Assembly (NCBI RefSeq): GCF_019219095.1
Contig: NZ_JAHUWH010000003.1
Span: forward strand, 186,001-250,000
Source of the DNA: Acidovorax sp. sic0104
GTDB taxonomy: Bacteria > Pseudomonadota > Gammaproteobacteria > Burkholderiales > Burkholderiaceae_C
Direction of reading: 5' to 3'
DNA: 64,000 nucleotides
Part shown: positions 7,390 to 16,140 of the stretch, one piece after another
Numbering within the stretch: the first letter of the stretch is position 1
Layout: every line of letters starts with the position of its first letter
Notes under the pieces: model-generated
What the model was told of the DNA's origin: nothing
The model's database searches: none
The model's input: only the letters and a program-made list of their open reading frames with translations
Made by a program: the position numbers and the translations under genes

Positions 7390-8031
7390 TCAGCCGGGCG
7401 CGCCGGGCGGCGTGGCAGGCGCCGCGTCTGCAGCGTGCGTCGAATTCGTCAGCTGCGTCAGGTGCTTGAGCGCGGCCTCGAGCAGGCTGTCGGACAGCGC
7501 GGGCTCGTCCACCGCGCGGGCCAGCACCAGGGCGCCCACCATGGTGGCCATGGTGACCAGCGCCTGTTCATGAGCTGCGGGCTGCCCCCACTGCGGCGAC
7601 TGGCGCGCGATGAGGTCGACCATTTCCTTGATGTGCCGGGTGGCCACGCGGCGCACCTCCGGCGCCTGGCGTGGGGTCTCCGAGCCCAGGGCGGCCAGCG
7701 GGCAGCCCCTCTCGACGCTCTCGACATGCTGGCGCGACAGGTAGGCCGAGAGCAAGGTGGCCAGCGCGTGGGGCGACGCTCCGCCTGCAGCACCGGCAGC
7801 CAGCGCCGTGGATTCGGCGCAGGCCTTGGCGGCTGCCTCGGCCAGCATGGCCTCGCGGGACTCGAAATGTGCGTAGAAGGCGCCGTGCGTGAGGCCCGCC
7901 TCTTTCATGATGTCCGCCACACCCGTGCCGTGGTAGCCCTGGCGGCGGATGGCCCGCGCGGCCACCGACACGATGCGTTCGTGCGTGGCCTCCTTGGCGG
8001 CGGACCTGGCATTGGGTGTTGAATTTCGCAT
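7390..8031 (-). CDS. TetR/AcrR family transcriptional regulator
   Basis: About 213 residues. The N-terminal DNA-binding domain reads ERIVSVAARAIRRQGYHG, followed by GVADIMKEAGLTHGAFYAHF, a classic TetR helix-turn-helix. The C-terminal ligand domain contains RGCPLAALGSE, found in several TetR repressors of redox enzymes. I chose the ATG at 8031 (MRNSTPNARS) over one at 8043. A perfect odd palindrome (ACGAAATTTTCGT) lies 13 bp before the start, so autorepression is likely. The oxidoreductase and SDR genes follow on the same strand. The inducer is not known. Confidence 0.88.
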   Translation of the reverse strand: MRNSTPNARSAAKEATHERIVSVAARAIRRQGYHGTGVADIMKEAGLTHGAFYAHFESREAMLAEAAAKACAESTALAAGAAGGASPHALATLLSAYLSRQHVESVERGCPLAALGSETPRQAPEVRRVATRHIKEMVDLIARQSPQWGQPAAHEQALVTMATMVGALVLARAVDEPALSDSLLEAALKHLTQLTNSTHAADAAPATPPGAPG

Positions 8032-8043
8032 GACGCATATCAT

Positions 8044-8056
8044 ACGAAATTTTCGT
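8044..8056. promoter_or_regulatory. Palindromic operator ACGAAATTTTCGT before TetR gene
   Basis: ACGAAA-T-TTTCGT is a perfect 13-bp palindrome with a single central base, starting 13 bp upstream of the TetR ATG. The position fits autoregulation by steric block of the promoter. Confidence 0.55.
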
Positions 8057-8155
8057 CAATCCCGCAACCCCGAGGCTTGGCCAGGCCAAGGGCGCCAGAC
8101 GGTCCAATTCAGCAGTCCGGCCAGGCCCATGCACCGGTGCGTGCCCCAAAAGACT

Positions 8156-8176
8156 CAGGCCCTGTGAGAGGGCCTG
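8156..8176 (-). terminator. Hairpin terminator of the ssu cluster
   Basis: CAGGCCCT and AGGGCCTG form an 8-bp stem with a 5-base loop. On the - strand it is followed by AGTCTTTTGG. It lies about 110 bp beyond the end of the SsuF-like gene, the last gene of the leftward sulfonate cluster. Confidence 0.55.
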
Positions 8177-8221
8177 GGGAGTGCGCGCCGGCGGGGCAAC
8201 GCTGCGGGGTCCGCGTGCAGG

Positions 8222-8285
8222 CGCTACTCTTTTAGTAGCATACAGCGCTCATCCAGCAAGCGGTTGCGGCATATTTTTCTTGAAA
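8222..8285 (+). repeat. TAGCTGC-type intergenic repeat, copy 1 of 6
   Basis: The element reads GCTACTCTTTTAGTAGC..., then AGCGCT...CAAGCG (an imperfect hairpin), then a GGC-T-rich tail ending CTTGAAAT. The same plan occurs near 24.77, 32.63, 35.46 (inverted), 47.16 and 60.63 kb. This copy lies just past the stop of the SsuF-like gene. Confidence 0.65.
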
Positions 8286-8289
8286 TACC

Positions 8290-8505
8290 TTACAACTTGG
8301 CGATGGACACCTCGGTCGATTTGACCAGCGCGACCACTTCGGAGCCGACGACCAGAGCCAGCTCGTCCACCGAGCGCGTGGTGATGACCGACGTGACGAT
8401 GCCCCAGGGGGTTTCGACATCGACTTCGGAGACGACGTCGCCGCGAATGATCTCGCGCACTTTGCCCTTGAACTGGTTGCGGACGTTGATGGCTTGGATG
8501 GACAT
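8290..8505 (-). CDS. ssuF: SsuF-like molbindin (TOBE/Mop domain), paralogue 2
   Basis: A 71-residue single Mop domain, MSIQAINVRNQFKGKVREII through STEVSIAKL, nearly identical to the product of 4920-5135. It is the last gene of the leftward ssu cluster, after ssuB. That is the position of ssuF in the Pseudomonas putida ssuEADCBF operon, where a molbindin is needed for growth on aliphatic sulfonates. Its biochemical job there is not established. The ATG at 8505 has GGAG upstream. The first 43 codons are DNA-identical to the other copy, while the 3' third differs mostly at synonymous sites. This pattern suggests gene conversion or a patchy recent duplication. Confidence 0.85.
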   Translation of the reverse strand: MSIQAINVRNQFKGKVREIIRGDVVSEVDVETPWGIVTSVITTRSVDELALVVGSEVVALVKSTEVSIAKL

Positions 8506-8596
8506 GGGGTTCTCCTGGATGGGGCCGTGGGGGAAAGAAAGGAATGACAGAAGACAGAAAAGAAAGCAGCGACAGGCAAGCAGGCGCCAGAAACGG

Positions 8597-9409
8597 CTAC
8601 ACCGCCCAGCGCAGACCATGCGCAGGCACGCCGGGCCACGGCGCTTCGTGCGCGGGCTCGCCCTCGGGCTTTTGCAGCACGCGGTCCAGGATGCGTTTTT
8701 CGATCGCCGCAAAGGCGGCGTCACCGTGCGACCGGGGACGCGGCAGGTCGATGCGCTGGTCCAGCGCGATCTGGCCGTCCTCGATCAGGATCACGCGGTC
8801 GGCGAGGGCCACGGCCTCCTGCACATCGTGGGTCACCAGCAGTGCGGTGAAGCCGCTGCTGCGCCACAGGCCTTCGATGAGGCGGTGCATCTCGATGCGG
8901 GTCAGCGCATCCAGCGCGCCCAAAGGTTCGTCGAGCAACAGCAGGCGCGGGTTGTGCACCAGCGCACGGGCCAGGGCCACGCGCTGGCGCTGGCCGCCGG
9001 ACAGGCGCGCGGGCCACTCGGTCAAGCGGTCCCCCAGGCCCACGCGGGCCAGCACATCGGCGGCGGCGCCGCGCCGCGTGGGCGGCAGGCCCAGGGCCAC
9101 GTTGTCGGCCACGCGCTTCCAGGGCAAGAGGCGGGAGTCCTGGAACATGATGCGGGTGTCGTCGCTCAGCCCGGCCACGTCCTTGCCATCGAGGCGGATC
9201 GCGCCGCCCGAGACGGATTCGAGCCCCGCCACCAGGCGCAGCAGCGTGCTCTTGCCGCAGCCGCTGCGGCCCACGATGGCCACGAACTGGCCAGGCTCGA
9301 TCACGAGTTCGGTCTTCTTGAGCACGTCGCGCGGGCCATAGCGCTTGTCCACGCCGCGCACTTCCAGGCGCACGCCTTGCGCGGCGGGGGTGTTGGTCGT
9401 CTGGGTCAT
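8597..9409 (-). CDS. ssuB: Aliphatic sulfonate ABC transporter ATP-binding protein SsuB
   Basis: A 270-residue ATPase that energises sulfonate import. Walker A is GRSGCGKST (47-55), then the Q-loop [11 protein letters not shown], the signature [17 protein letters not shown], and Walker [13 protein letters not shown] followed by [11 protein letters not shown]. The FQDSRLLPW stretch is characteristic of the SsuB/TauB/nitrate class. It starts four bases after the ssuA stop, and the molbindin gene follows at 91 bp. TauB is the main alternative; the presence of SsuD and SsuE in the cluster favours SsuB. Confidence 0.92.
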   Translation of the reverse strand: MTQTTNTPAAQGVRLEVRGVDKRYGPRDVLKKTELVIEPGQFVAIVGRSGCGKSTLLRLVAGLESVSGGAIRLDGKDVAGLSDDTRIMFQDSRLLPWKRVADNVALGLPPTRRGAAADVLARVGLGDRLTEWPARLSGGQRQRVALARALVHNPRLLLLDEPLGALDALTRIEMHRLIEGLWRSSGFTALLVTHDVQEAVALADRVILIEDGQIALDQRIDLPRPRSHGDAAFAAIEKRILDRVLQKPEGEPAHEAPWPGVPAHGLRWAV

Positions 9410-9413
9410 GGTG

Positions 9414-10385
9414 TCAGGCTCCGGTCTTGAACAGCGGCACGTCCAGCGCGTTCACGCGCTTGGGCAGCAGCTTTTCGGCAAAGAAGGCATCGGCGATGCG
9501 TTGTTGTTCGGTGAGCGCCGCGGGCACCACCGCCCGCACCTCGTAGCTGCGGCGGCTGTTGGCCAGCTCGATCACGCCCGCGTCCAGCCCCCACACGGGC
9601 GACAGCAGCGCGGCCGCGTCCTTGGGGCTTTGCTTGACCCACACGCCGGCTTTTTGCAGCTCGTTGAAGAACACGCGCAGCACGTCGGGCCGCGCCTGGG
9701 CAAACGGGGTACCGGCCAGGTAGTAGCGCTGGTAGGACGCCAGGTCGCGCCCGTCGGCCAGCACGCGCACGGCAGACTGCTTTTGCACGGCGGCCAGGAA
9801 CGGGTCCCACACCACCCAGGCGTCGATGGCGCCGCGCTCGAAGGCGGCCCGGCCATCGGCGGGGGTCAGGTACGCAGGCTCGATGTCCTTGAACGACAGG
9901 CCCGACTTTTCCAGCGCAGCGATCAGCAGGAAATGCACGCCGGCGGCCTTGGCAAAACCGATCTTCTTGCCCTTGAGCTCGGCCACGGTCTTGATGGGCG
10001 AGTCGGCGCGCACCACGATGGCCTGGGCCGACGGCGATGGAGACTCCTGCGCCACGAAGGTGAGGTTGGCGCCCGCTGCCTGGGCGAACACCGGCACGGT
10101 GTCGGCCACGTCGGCACTCACATCGATGTTGCCCAGGTTCAGCGCTTCGAGCAGCGGCAGGCCGCTGGTGAACTCGTGCCACGTCACCTTGACGTTGAGC
10201 GGCGCGAGCAACTGCTCCAGCGTGCCGCGCGTGCGCAGGATGGTGGTGAGCGTGGATGACTTTTGCAAGCCGATACGCAGTGTTTGCAAGGTTTCAGGCT
10301 TGCCCTGCGCGGCGGCCAAACCGCTCGACAACGCGGCGATGGCACCCAGCACGGCGCGCCGGTGAAGGTTGAAAGAGGTGGTCAT
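9414..10385 (-). CDS. ssuA: Aliphatic sulfonate-binding protein SsuA
   Basis: About 323 residues from the ATG at 10385; a TTG at 10397 is an unlikely alternative. The signal peptide is [19 protein letters not shown]... with cleavage near AAAQ. The mature protein starts with [20 protein letters not shown] and has the [20 protein letters not shown] loop and [18 protein letters not shown], both typical of SsuA. It delivers sulfonates in the periplasm to SsuC/SsuB. It is the most diverged of the three sulfonate-type binding proteins in the cluster and is the one linked directly to the permease and ATPase genes. Confidence 0.92.
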   Translation of the reverse strand: MTTSFNLHRRAVLGAIAALSSGLAAAQGKPETLQTLRIGLQKSSTLTTILRTRGTLEQLLAPLNVKVTWHEFTSGLPLLEALNLGNIDVSADVADTVPVFAQAAGANLTFVAQESPSPSAQAIVVRADSPIKTVAELKGKKIGFAKAAGVHFLLIAALEKSGLSFKDIEPAYLTPADGRAAFERGAIDAWVVWDPFLAAVQKQSAVRVLADGRDLASYQRYYLAGTPFAQARPDVLRVFFNELQKAGVWVKQSPKDAAALLSPVWGLDAGVIELANSRRSYEVRAVVPAALTEQQRIADAFFAEKLLPKRVNALDVPLFKTGA

Positions 10386-10430
10386 GGTGGTCCGCAATTC
10401 TTGGAATGAAGGGTCGGGCTGCAGTGCGCC

Positions 10431-11303
10431 TTACGGCGTCTGGTAGCCAGGATGCCAACGCAGCCAGTAGCGCTCCAGGCCCTTGGCGAACAGGTCGGCC
10501 AGCTTGCCCAGCAGCGCGTACAGCAGGATGCCGACCAGCACGATGTCGGTCTGCAGAAACTCCCGCGCATTCATCGTGAGGTAGCCGATGCCCGCCTGCG
10601 CGGAGATGGTCTCGGCCACGATCAGGATCACCCACATCAGGCCCAGCGAGAAGCGCAGGCCCACCAGGATGCTGGACAGCGCGCCGGGCAGGATGATCTG
10701 CTTGTACAGCTGCCAGCGGCCGAGACCATAGGTGCGCCCCATCTCGATCAGGCCCGGGTCCACGTTGCGGATGCCGTGGAAGGTGTTGAGGTAGATCGGG
10801 AAGAACACCGACACGCTGATGAGGAACAGCTTGGCCGATTCGTCGATGCCGAACCACAGGATCACCAGCGGAATCAGCGCCAGCGCGGGGATGTTGCGCA
10901 CCATCTGGATGGTGGAGTCGAGCAAGGTCTCGAACACGCGCACCGAGCCGGTCAGCAGGCCCAGCAGCAGCCCCAGGCCGCCGCCGATGGCCAGGCCCGC
11001 CAGCGCGCGGCCGGCGCTCACCTTGACGTGGGTCCACAGCTCGCCCGACACGGTGAGCGTCCACGCGGCCTTGATGACTTCGAGCGGCGCCGGCAGCACG
11101 CGGGTGGACAGCCAGCCCTGCGACGAGGCGATCTGCCACAGCACGATGAGCCCCACGGGCACGGCCCAGGGCAGCAGGCGCTGCAGCAGGCCGGACAGGA
11201 ATCGGGACAGCGCTGCGGGCAGCACGGGCTTGTCGATCGGGAGATCGACGGAGTCGGCCACGGGCGATACCTGCAGCTCGCGGACGGTCTGGGTTGGGGT
11301 CAT
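10431..11303 (-). CDS. ssuC: Aliphatic sulfonate ABC transporter permease SsuC
   Basis: A 290-residue inner-membrane permease with about six helices. The first is LPWAVPVGLIVLWQIAS near residue 45. The cytoplasmic coupling loop is EMGRTYGLGRWQLYKQIILP, the EAA-type motif, followed by GLRFSLGLMWVILIVAE. These features match the SsuC/TauC/NrtB group. Its ATG overlaps the stop of the VOC gene by 4 bp, and ssuA follows after 45 bp, so it lies in the middle of one operon. Confidence 0.92.
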   Translation of the reverse strand: MTPTQTVRELQVSPVADSVDLPIDKPVLPAALSRFLSGLLQRLLPWAVPVGLIVLWQIASSQGWLSTRVLPAPLEVIKAAWTLTVSGELWTHVKVSAGRALAGLAIGGGLGLLLGLLTGSVRVFETLLDSTIQMVRNIPALALIPLVILWFGIDESAKLFLISVSVFFPIYLNTFHGIRNVDPGLIEMGRTYGLGRWQLYKQIILPGALSSILVGLRFSLGLMWVILIVAETISAQAGIGYLTMNAREFLQTDIVLVGILLYALLGKLADLFAKGLERYWLRWHPGYQTP

Positions 11304-11674
11304 GGGGTGGTTTCCTGTTCGTGATCGGGTTCCAGGAACTCCAGCTGGTTACCGGCTGGGTCCTTGACGTAAAAGCGCAGGTAGCCGGGCAGCGCGCGGT
11401 TTTCTACCAGCGGCAGGTCGGCCTGCAGCAGGCGGTGGCGCAGGGCCGGCAGGTCCTGCACTTCAAATGCCAGGTGCGACACCGCGGGCGCCGGCTGCCA
11501 GTGCTCGGTGGGCACCAGGTCGATGCGCTGGGTGCCCGCGGCAAAGCGCAGCGTGTTGCCCGCCTGCAGGCGCACCTCGGGCAGCCCGAGCAGGCTGGCA
11601 TAAAAGCGCCGGATGGGCGCCTCGGCACCGGCCGGAAAAGCCAGTTGCACGTGGTTGATGGACTGGATGCTCAT
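11300..11674 (-). CDS. VOC family (glyoxalase/dioxygenase-fold) protein
   Basis: A 124-residue single-chain VOC protein from the ATG at 11674. The visible metal-ligand positions are H8 in NHVQLAF, H in VSHLAFEVQD and E in NQLEFLEP. A paired fold of two beta-alpha-beta-beta-beta units fits the length. It is tightly placed between ssuD (23 bp before) and ssuC (4-bp overlap), so it is part of the sulfonate operon although it is not a standard Ssu component. A role in handling the aldehyde or carbonyl product of desulfonation is a possibility, not evidence. Confidence 0.82.
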   Translation of the reverse strand: MSIQSINHVQLAFPAGAEAPIRRFYASLLGLPEVRLQAGNTLRFAAGTQRIDLVPTEHWQPAPAVSHLAFEVQDLPALRHRLLQADLPLVENRALPGYLRFYVKDPAGNQLEFLEPDHEQETTP

Positions 11675-11697
11675 GGTGTGGCTCCTCGTCGGTGCGG

Positions 11698-12861
11698 TCA
11701 GCTTTGCGAGGCGCGTGGCACGAAGTCGTTGGCCACGGTTTCGCCGAACGGGCCCAGCGGGTTGCCGCCGGTGAGCTTCTCGCGCACGCCCACGGGCAGC
11801 AGCGGGAACACCAGCTCGGCAAAGCGGTAGGCCTCTTCCAGGTGCGGATAGCCCGAGAGCACGAAGTGGTCGAGGCCCAGGCTCGCGTATTCCGTGATGC
11901 GCGCGGCCACCGTCTCGGGGTCGCCCACCAAGGCGGTGCCCGCGCCACCGCGCACCAGGCCCACGCCGGCCCACAGGTTGGGGCTGATCTCCAGGTCTGC
12001 GCGGCTGCGCTTCACGCCCCCGGCATGCAGCGCGGCCATGCGGCGCTGGCCTTCGGAGTCCATGCGCGCAAAGACCGACTGCGCGCGCGCCACGGTTTCG
12101 TCGTCCACATGGCTGATGAGCGCTTCGGCTGCGGCCCAGGCCTGCGCCTCGGTCTCGCGCACGATGACGTGCAGGCGGATGCCGAAGCTGACGGTGCGGC
12201 CGTGCCTGGCCGCACGGGCTCGCACGTCGGCCACCTTCTTGGCGACCTCGGCCGGGGGCTCGCCCCAGGTCAGATACGTTTCCACCTGCTCGGCCGCAAG
12301 GTCGTGCGCAGCGTCGGACGAGCCGCCGAAGTACACCGGCGGGTGCGGCGTCTGCAGCGGAGGGAACAAGAGCTTGGCGCCCTTGACGGACAGGTGCTTG
12401 CCCTCGTAATCGAAGGTCTCGCCCCGATGGCTGCGCGCCAGGATCTCACGCCAGATGCGGATGAACTCGGCCGACTGCTCGTAGCGCGTGGCGTGGTCCA
12501 GGAACACGCCGTCGCCCTCCAGCTCGGCGCGGTCGCCGCCGGTCACCAGGTTGATGAGCAGGCGCCCGCCTGACAGACGATCGAACGTGGCGGCCATGCG
12601 CGCGGCCAGCGCGGGCTGGTGCAGCCCTGGGCGTACCGCCACCAGGAACTTGAGCTTCTTGGTGACCGCCAGCAGGCTCGATGCGATCACCCACGGGTCT
12701 TCGCAGGAACGGCCGGTGGGAATGAGCACGCCTTCGTAGCCCAGGCTGTCGGCGGCCACTGCGACCTGCTGCAGGTACTCGATGCTCAGATGGCGCGCAC
12801 CCTTGGCCGTGCCAAGGTAGCGGCTGTCGCCGTGTGTAGGGATGAACCAGTAGATCTTCAT
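11698..12861 (-). CDS. ssuD: FMNH2-dependent alkanesulfonate monooxygenase SsuD
   Basis: A 387-residue bacterial-luciferase-family enzyme. It converts alkanesulfonates with O2 and reduced FMN to aldehyde and sulfite. It starts [17 protein letters not shown] and has GRSCEDPW with Cys-53, the conserved SsuD cysteine. Further on are [35 protein letters not shown] and [15 protein letters not shown], all strong SsuD signatures. The length matches E. coli SsuD. The ATG at 12861 is preferred over 12900. FMNH2 would come from the SsuE homologue at 15.5-16.1 kb in the same cluster. Confidence 0.95.
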   Translation of the reverse strand: MKIYWFIPTHGDSRYLGTAKGARHLSIEYLQQVAVAADSLGYEGVLIPTGRSCEDPWVIASSLLAVTKKLKFLVAVRPGLHQPALAARMAATFDRLSGGRLLINLVTGGDRAELEGDGVFLDHATRYEQSAEFIRIWREILARSHRGETFDYEGKHLSVKGAKLLFPPLQTPHPPVYFGGSSDAAHDLAAEQVETYLTWGEPPAEVAKKVADVRARAARHGRTVSFGIRLHVIVRETEAQAWAAAEALISHVDDETVARAQSVFARMDSEGQRRMAALHAGGVKRSRADLEISPNLWAGVGLVRGGAGTALVGDPETVAARITEYASLGLDHFVLSGYPHLEEAYRFAELVFPLLPVGVREKLTGGNPLGPFGETVANDFVPRASQS

Positions 12862-12896
12862 ATCGTCGCGTGCCTTGAACGTGTGCCGTCGGGGAG

Positions 12897-13118
12897 TCAA
12901 TAGGAGAAGGCCAGGCCGTAGCCCGCCAGCGAAAAGCCGAAACGCAATGGACAGGCCCGCATACCCCCAGCCGCCACATCGGCACGCACACCGGCATGCA
13001 CACGGTTGCGCGTGCGGACCGGCCTGCGCGCCGGCGCCTTCAGGCGCCAGGCGTTGGCCGTGGTACGCAGCACACGGCGTGCTGCATCGTGGACAGGGTT
13101 TGCGGAAGCGGTGGGCAT
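12897..13118 (-). CDS. Small ORF between sulfonate-binding protein and ssuD
   Basis: A 73-residue ORF that I do not recognise. The ATG at 13118 has a strong AAGGAG site 8 bases upstream, one of the best ribosome sites in the cluster. The protein begins [18 protein letters not shown], is arginine- and alanine-rich in the middle, and ends with a hydrophobic aromatic tail, [15 protein letters not shown]. It stops 35 bp before ssuD. The RBS and position favour translation. The biased composition, and a repeat only 60 bp upstream, keep the confidence moderate. It could be a small regulatory or leader-like peptide. Confidence 0.5.
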   Translation of the reverse strand: MPTASANPVHDAARRVLRTTANAWRLKAPARRPVRTRNRVHAGVRADVAAGGMRACPLRFGFSLAGYGLAFSY

Positions 13119-13180
13119 GTCAGGGCTCCTTGAAAATCGGTGTGAAGCGAAAAGCACCGCCGGGTCACGTCGCTCGCTAT

Positions 13181-13286
13181 GGGCGAGGCCGAGGCCAGTG
13201 CACCCGTGGATCTGGCTCTGCCAGGCCACCGGGTGCGTCCCCCTCCCGAAGGAGAGGGGGAAGACGCGAAGCGGCTCAGGGGGTGC
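13181..13286 (-). repeat. CCCCCTGAGCCGCTTCGCG intergenic repeat, copy 1
   Basis: Read on the - strand it runs from CCCCCTGAGCCGCTTCGCGT, through the CTCTCC/GGAGGG inverted pair and GACGCACCCGGTGGCCTGGC, to CACGGGTGCACTGGCCTCGG. The same element occurs on the + strand at 23646 and 45412, with degenerate relatives at 16141 and 46421. Confidence 0.75.
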
Positions 13287-13294
13287 CTACCTCC

Positions 13295-14251
13295 CTACCA
13301 CGGCGACCGCGCCACATCGCGCACCTGGATGCGCTTGGGGATGAGCTTCAGATCGAAGAAGGTGTCGGCGATCTTTTGCTGTTCCGCAAGGATGGAAGGT
13401 GTGACGGGCCCGGTGCCGTATTCGGAGCGGGCAGTGGACAGATCGAGCACCGGCTTGGGAATGCCGAACAACGGCGCCAGCTCTGCGGCCAGCAGATCGC
13501 GGTTGAGCTTGGCCCAGATATCGATCTTGTTGAGTTCTTCGATGGCGATGCGCAGCACCTCGGTGTTCTTGTCGGCGTACTGCAGCGACGAGAAGAAATA
13601 CGCGCGGTTTCCGACCACGCCCGTCGCGTCCGCGAGCACGCGGGCATCCAGCGTTTTTTCAGCCGCCGCAGCAAACGGGTCCCAGATGACCCAGGCATCG
13701 ATGGAGCCCTTCTCGAAAGCGGCACGCGCATCGGCCGGGGGCAGGAAAACCACATTCACGTCAGCGTACTTGAGGCCGTGCTTTTCCAGCAGCTTGACCA
13801 GGAAGTAGTGCACGTTGCTGCCCTTGTTGAGCGCCACTTTCTTGCCTTTGAGGTCTGCCACCGTCTTGATGGGCGAGCCCTTGGGCAGCAGCACGCTCTC
13901 GGCCTTGGGGCGGGGCACGGTGGCGGCCACGTAGGCCAGCGGGGCACCTGCGGCCTGAGCAAAGATGGGCGGCGCTTCACCCACGTCGCCGAAGTCGATG
14001 GAGCCCACGTTCAACGCTTCAAGCTGCACTGGGCCGGCGGTGAACTCGGTCCACTTGATGGAGACACCGAGCGGCGCCAGGCGCTTCTCCAGCGTGCCGC
14101 GGCCCTTGAGCAGACTCAGGAAACCTTTCTGGTGGCCGATGCGGAATTCACGCGCCGGGCTTTGCGCCAACGCGCCGAAAGCCGGCAGCGCCACAGCGCT
14201 GGCCGCACCCTGGACGAGGCGGCGGCGGGACAGTGAGATCGAAGTCGTCAT
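13295..14251 (-). CDS. Sulfonate ABC transporter substrate-binding protein (SsuA paralogue)
   Basis: About 318 residues from the ATG at 14251. The signal is MTTSISLSRRRLVQGAASAV with RRRLVQG (Tat-like) and cleavage near ALAQ. The mature start is EFRIGHQKGFLSLLKGRGTL, followed by GDVGEAPPIFAQAAGA, ALNKGSNVHYFLVKLLEK and GSIDAWVIWDPFAAAAE. It is clearly paralogous to the next gene, sharing GEAPPIF and NKGSNVHY blocks, and more distantly related to ssuA. No second permease is seen, so it probably feeds the same SsuBC, widening the range of sulfonates. The substrate is unknown. Confidence 0.9.
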   Translation of the reverse strand: MTTSISLSRRRLVQGAASAVALPAFGALAQSPAREFRIGHQKGFLSLLKGRGTLEKRLAPLGVSIKWTEFTAGPVQLEALNVGSIDFGDVGEAPPIFAQAAGAPLAYVAATVPRPKAESVLLPKGSPIKTVADLKGKKVALNKGSNVHYFLVKLLEKHGLKYADVNVVFLPPADARAAFEKGSIDAWVIWDPFAAAAEKTLDARVLADATGVVGNRAYFFSSLQYADKNTEVLRIAIEELNKIDIWAKLNRDLLAAELAPLFGIPKPVLDLSTARSEYGTGPVTPSILAEQQKIADTFFDLKLIPKRIQVRDVARSPW

Positions 14252-14294
14252 GGTGTTCTTCTGGGGGAATGAATGCGTGAAAGGCAGCGGTGCA

Positions 14295-15335
14295 TCAGTG
14301 CTGCGCATTGAGCACGACGGCCTCGTTCACCTTGATGGCCTTGGGGATCAGCTTCAGCTCGAAGAACGTGTCGGCGATCTTTTGCTGGTCGGCCGCGACA
14401 TCGGGCGTGATGGGCTTGACGTTGAATTCATAGCGCTGCAGCGCCAGCTCGACCACGTCCAACGGCAGGCCCTGCAGCGGCGCGATGAGTTCTGCGGCCT
14501 GGCGCAGGTTCTTCTTGAGCCAGATGCCCTCCGCCACGGAGTCCTCGAACAGTGCCCCGATGACCTTGGGGTTCTTCTTGACGAAGTCGCGCGCGCCCAG
14601 GTAGTACTGGTAGTTGTTGACCACGCCGCCCACACCGTCGGCGAGCACGCGGGCCCCAGTGGCTTTCTCGGCGGCGGCCTGGAACGGGTCCCAGATCACC
14701 CAGGCGTCCACGTTCTTGCTCTCGAACGCGGCGCGGCCGTCCGCGGGGGCCAGGTACACCGGCGTGATGTCAGTGAACTTGAGACCGTTCTTTTCAAGCT
14801 GCTTGACCAGCAGGTAGTGCACGTTGCTGCCCTTGTTGAGCGCGACCTTCTTGCCCTTGAGGTCGGCCACCGACTTGATGGGCGAGTCCTTGGTGACCAG
14901 GATGGCTTCGGCGCGCGGTGCCGCAGGGTCATAACCGAAGTACACGAACTTGGCCCCCGCCGCCTGGCCGAAGATGGGAGGCGCCTCGCCCACATAGCCC
15001 ACGTCAACGGCGCCCACGTTCAGGCCTTCGAGCAGTTGGGGACCTGCAGGGAACTCCACCCACTTCACACTGAAACCCAGGGGCGCGAGTTTTTTCTCCA
15101 GCGAGCCGGTGGCCTTCTGCAGCACGAAGAGGCTGGCCGACTTCTGGTAGCCGATGCGCAGCTCGCCTTTGCCTTTGCTCTGGGCATGCACCGGTTGCGC
15201 CAGCAGGAAGGCTGCGATCAGCACAAAAGCCGTGAAGACCACGAAGCCGATGAACATGTTGCGCAGGGCGGAGAGCCAGCTCGCTGTGGGGGCGGTGCGG
15301 CCCTCCTGTGCGCCATCGCGTGTCAGTGTGCTCAT
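14295..15335 (-). CDS. Sulfonate ABC transporter substrate-binding protein (SsuA paralogue)
   Basis: About 346 residues from the ATG at 15335. It has an unusually long N-terminus: roughly 27 polar residues, then a hydrophobic segment (NMFIGFVVFTAFVLIAAFLL, about 27-46) and PVHAQ. It may therefore be a membrane-anchored or late-cleaved binding protein. The mature part has GELRIGYQKSASLFVLQKAT, GYVGEAPPIFGQAAGA, ALNKGSNVHYLLVKQLEKNG and VDAWVIWDPFQAAAEK. It lies 43 bp upstream of its paralogue and after ssuE in the same direction. Tandem duplication is the simplest origin. Confidence 0.9.
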   Translation of the reverse strand: MSTLTRDGAQEGRTAPTASWLSALRNMFIGFVVFTAFVLIAAFLLAQPVHAQSKGKGELRIGYQKSASLFVLQKATGSLEKKLAPLGFSVKWVEFPAGPQLLEGLNVGAVDVGYVGEAPPIFGQAAGAKFVYFGYDPAAPRAEAILVTKDSPIKSVADLKGKKVALNKGSNVHYLLVKQLEKNGLKFTDITPVYLAPADGRAAFESKNVDAWVIWDPFQAAAEKATGARVLADGVGGVVNNYQYYLGARDFVKKNPKVIGALFEDSVAEGIWLKKNLRQAAELIAPLQGLPLDVVELALQRYEFNVKPITPDVAADQQKIADTFFELKLIPKAIKVNEAVVLNAQH

Positions 15336-15521
15336 GGTGAATGTCCTTTGAAAAACAAAAAAGTGGCGTCTGAACCGGGCAGTGCTCCGCCCTGCCTGCC
15401 GCTGCGCGCGGAAGGCCCATCGAGAAAAATGAGGAAAAGGGATGAGGGGGCCCGCCCTGCCCTGCACTGTCGCCGCGCCATGCAGGCAGCGCAGCGCAGC
15501 GAAACGGGGGGGCGGTGCCCG

Positions 15522-16112
15522 TCAGACGCTACATCGCACCTGCGAGAAATGCACCGGCGCAAACCGCGTGGCCTGGGCGGGCGAGGGGCGCAGGGTTTCC
15601 GTGACCAGCACATTCACGGCGTCGTCCAGCCGCGACGCGATGTCTTCGTTCACGTGGTAGGCGCCTTCGGGCGTCAGCGTGACCTGGGCGTCGGTGGCGT
15701 AGATGCCGGGCAGGATGCTCTTGGCACCCAGCGACTGCAGCACGGGGCGCAGCGCATAGTCCAGCGCCAGCATGTGGTGCGGGCTGCCTCCCGTGGCCAG
15801 CGGCAGCACGATCTTGCCCTTGAGCGCCGTCTGCGGCAGCAGGTCCAGAAAGACCTTGAGCACGCCGCTGTAGGCGGCCTTGTAGACGGGCGTGGCCACC
15901 ACCAGCACACTGGCCTGGGCGACCTGGTCGACAGCGCCCACCACGGTGGGGTGGCCGAAGTCGGCCAACAGCAGCGCCTGGGGCGACAGGTCGCGGATGT
16001 GAATGCGGTCCACCAGCGCGCCGCGCACCGACAGGCGCTGGGCCACGGCGTCCAGCAGGGCGGCGGAGCGGGAACGCTCGGAGGGGCTGCCGGCGATGAG
16101 AAGAGCGGACAT
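15522..16112 (-). CDS. ssuE: NAD(P)H-dependent FMN reductase SsuE
   Basis: A 196-residue flavodoxin-fold reductase supplying FMNH2 to SsuD. The phosphate-binding loop is AGSPSERSRSAAL. The stretch TPVYKAAYSGVLKVFLDLLP carries the tyrosine-containing insertion that marks SsuE among NAD(P)H:FMN reductases. The flavin-binding ATGGSPHHMLALDYALRP follows. The length fits E. coli SsuE (191). It is second in the leftward cluster, after the sulfate-binding protein gene and before two sulfonate-binding proteins. Confidence 0.93.
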   Translation of the reverse strand: MSALLIAGSPSERSRSAALLDAVAQRLSVRGALVDRIHIRDLSPQALLLADFGHPTVVGAVDQVAQASVLVVATPVYKAAYSGVLKVFLDLLPQTALKGKIVLPLATGGSPHHMLALDYALRPVLQSLGAKSILPGIYATDAQVTLTPEGAYHVNEDIASRLDDAVNVLVTETLRPSPAQATRFAPVHFSQVRCSV

Positions 16113-16140
16113 AAGAGGGGATTCCAGAGGGCGCGGTCAG

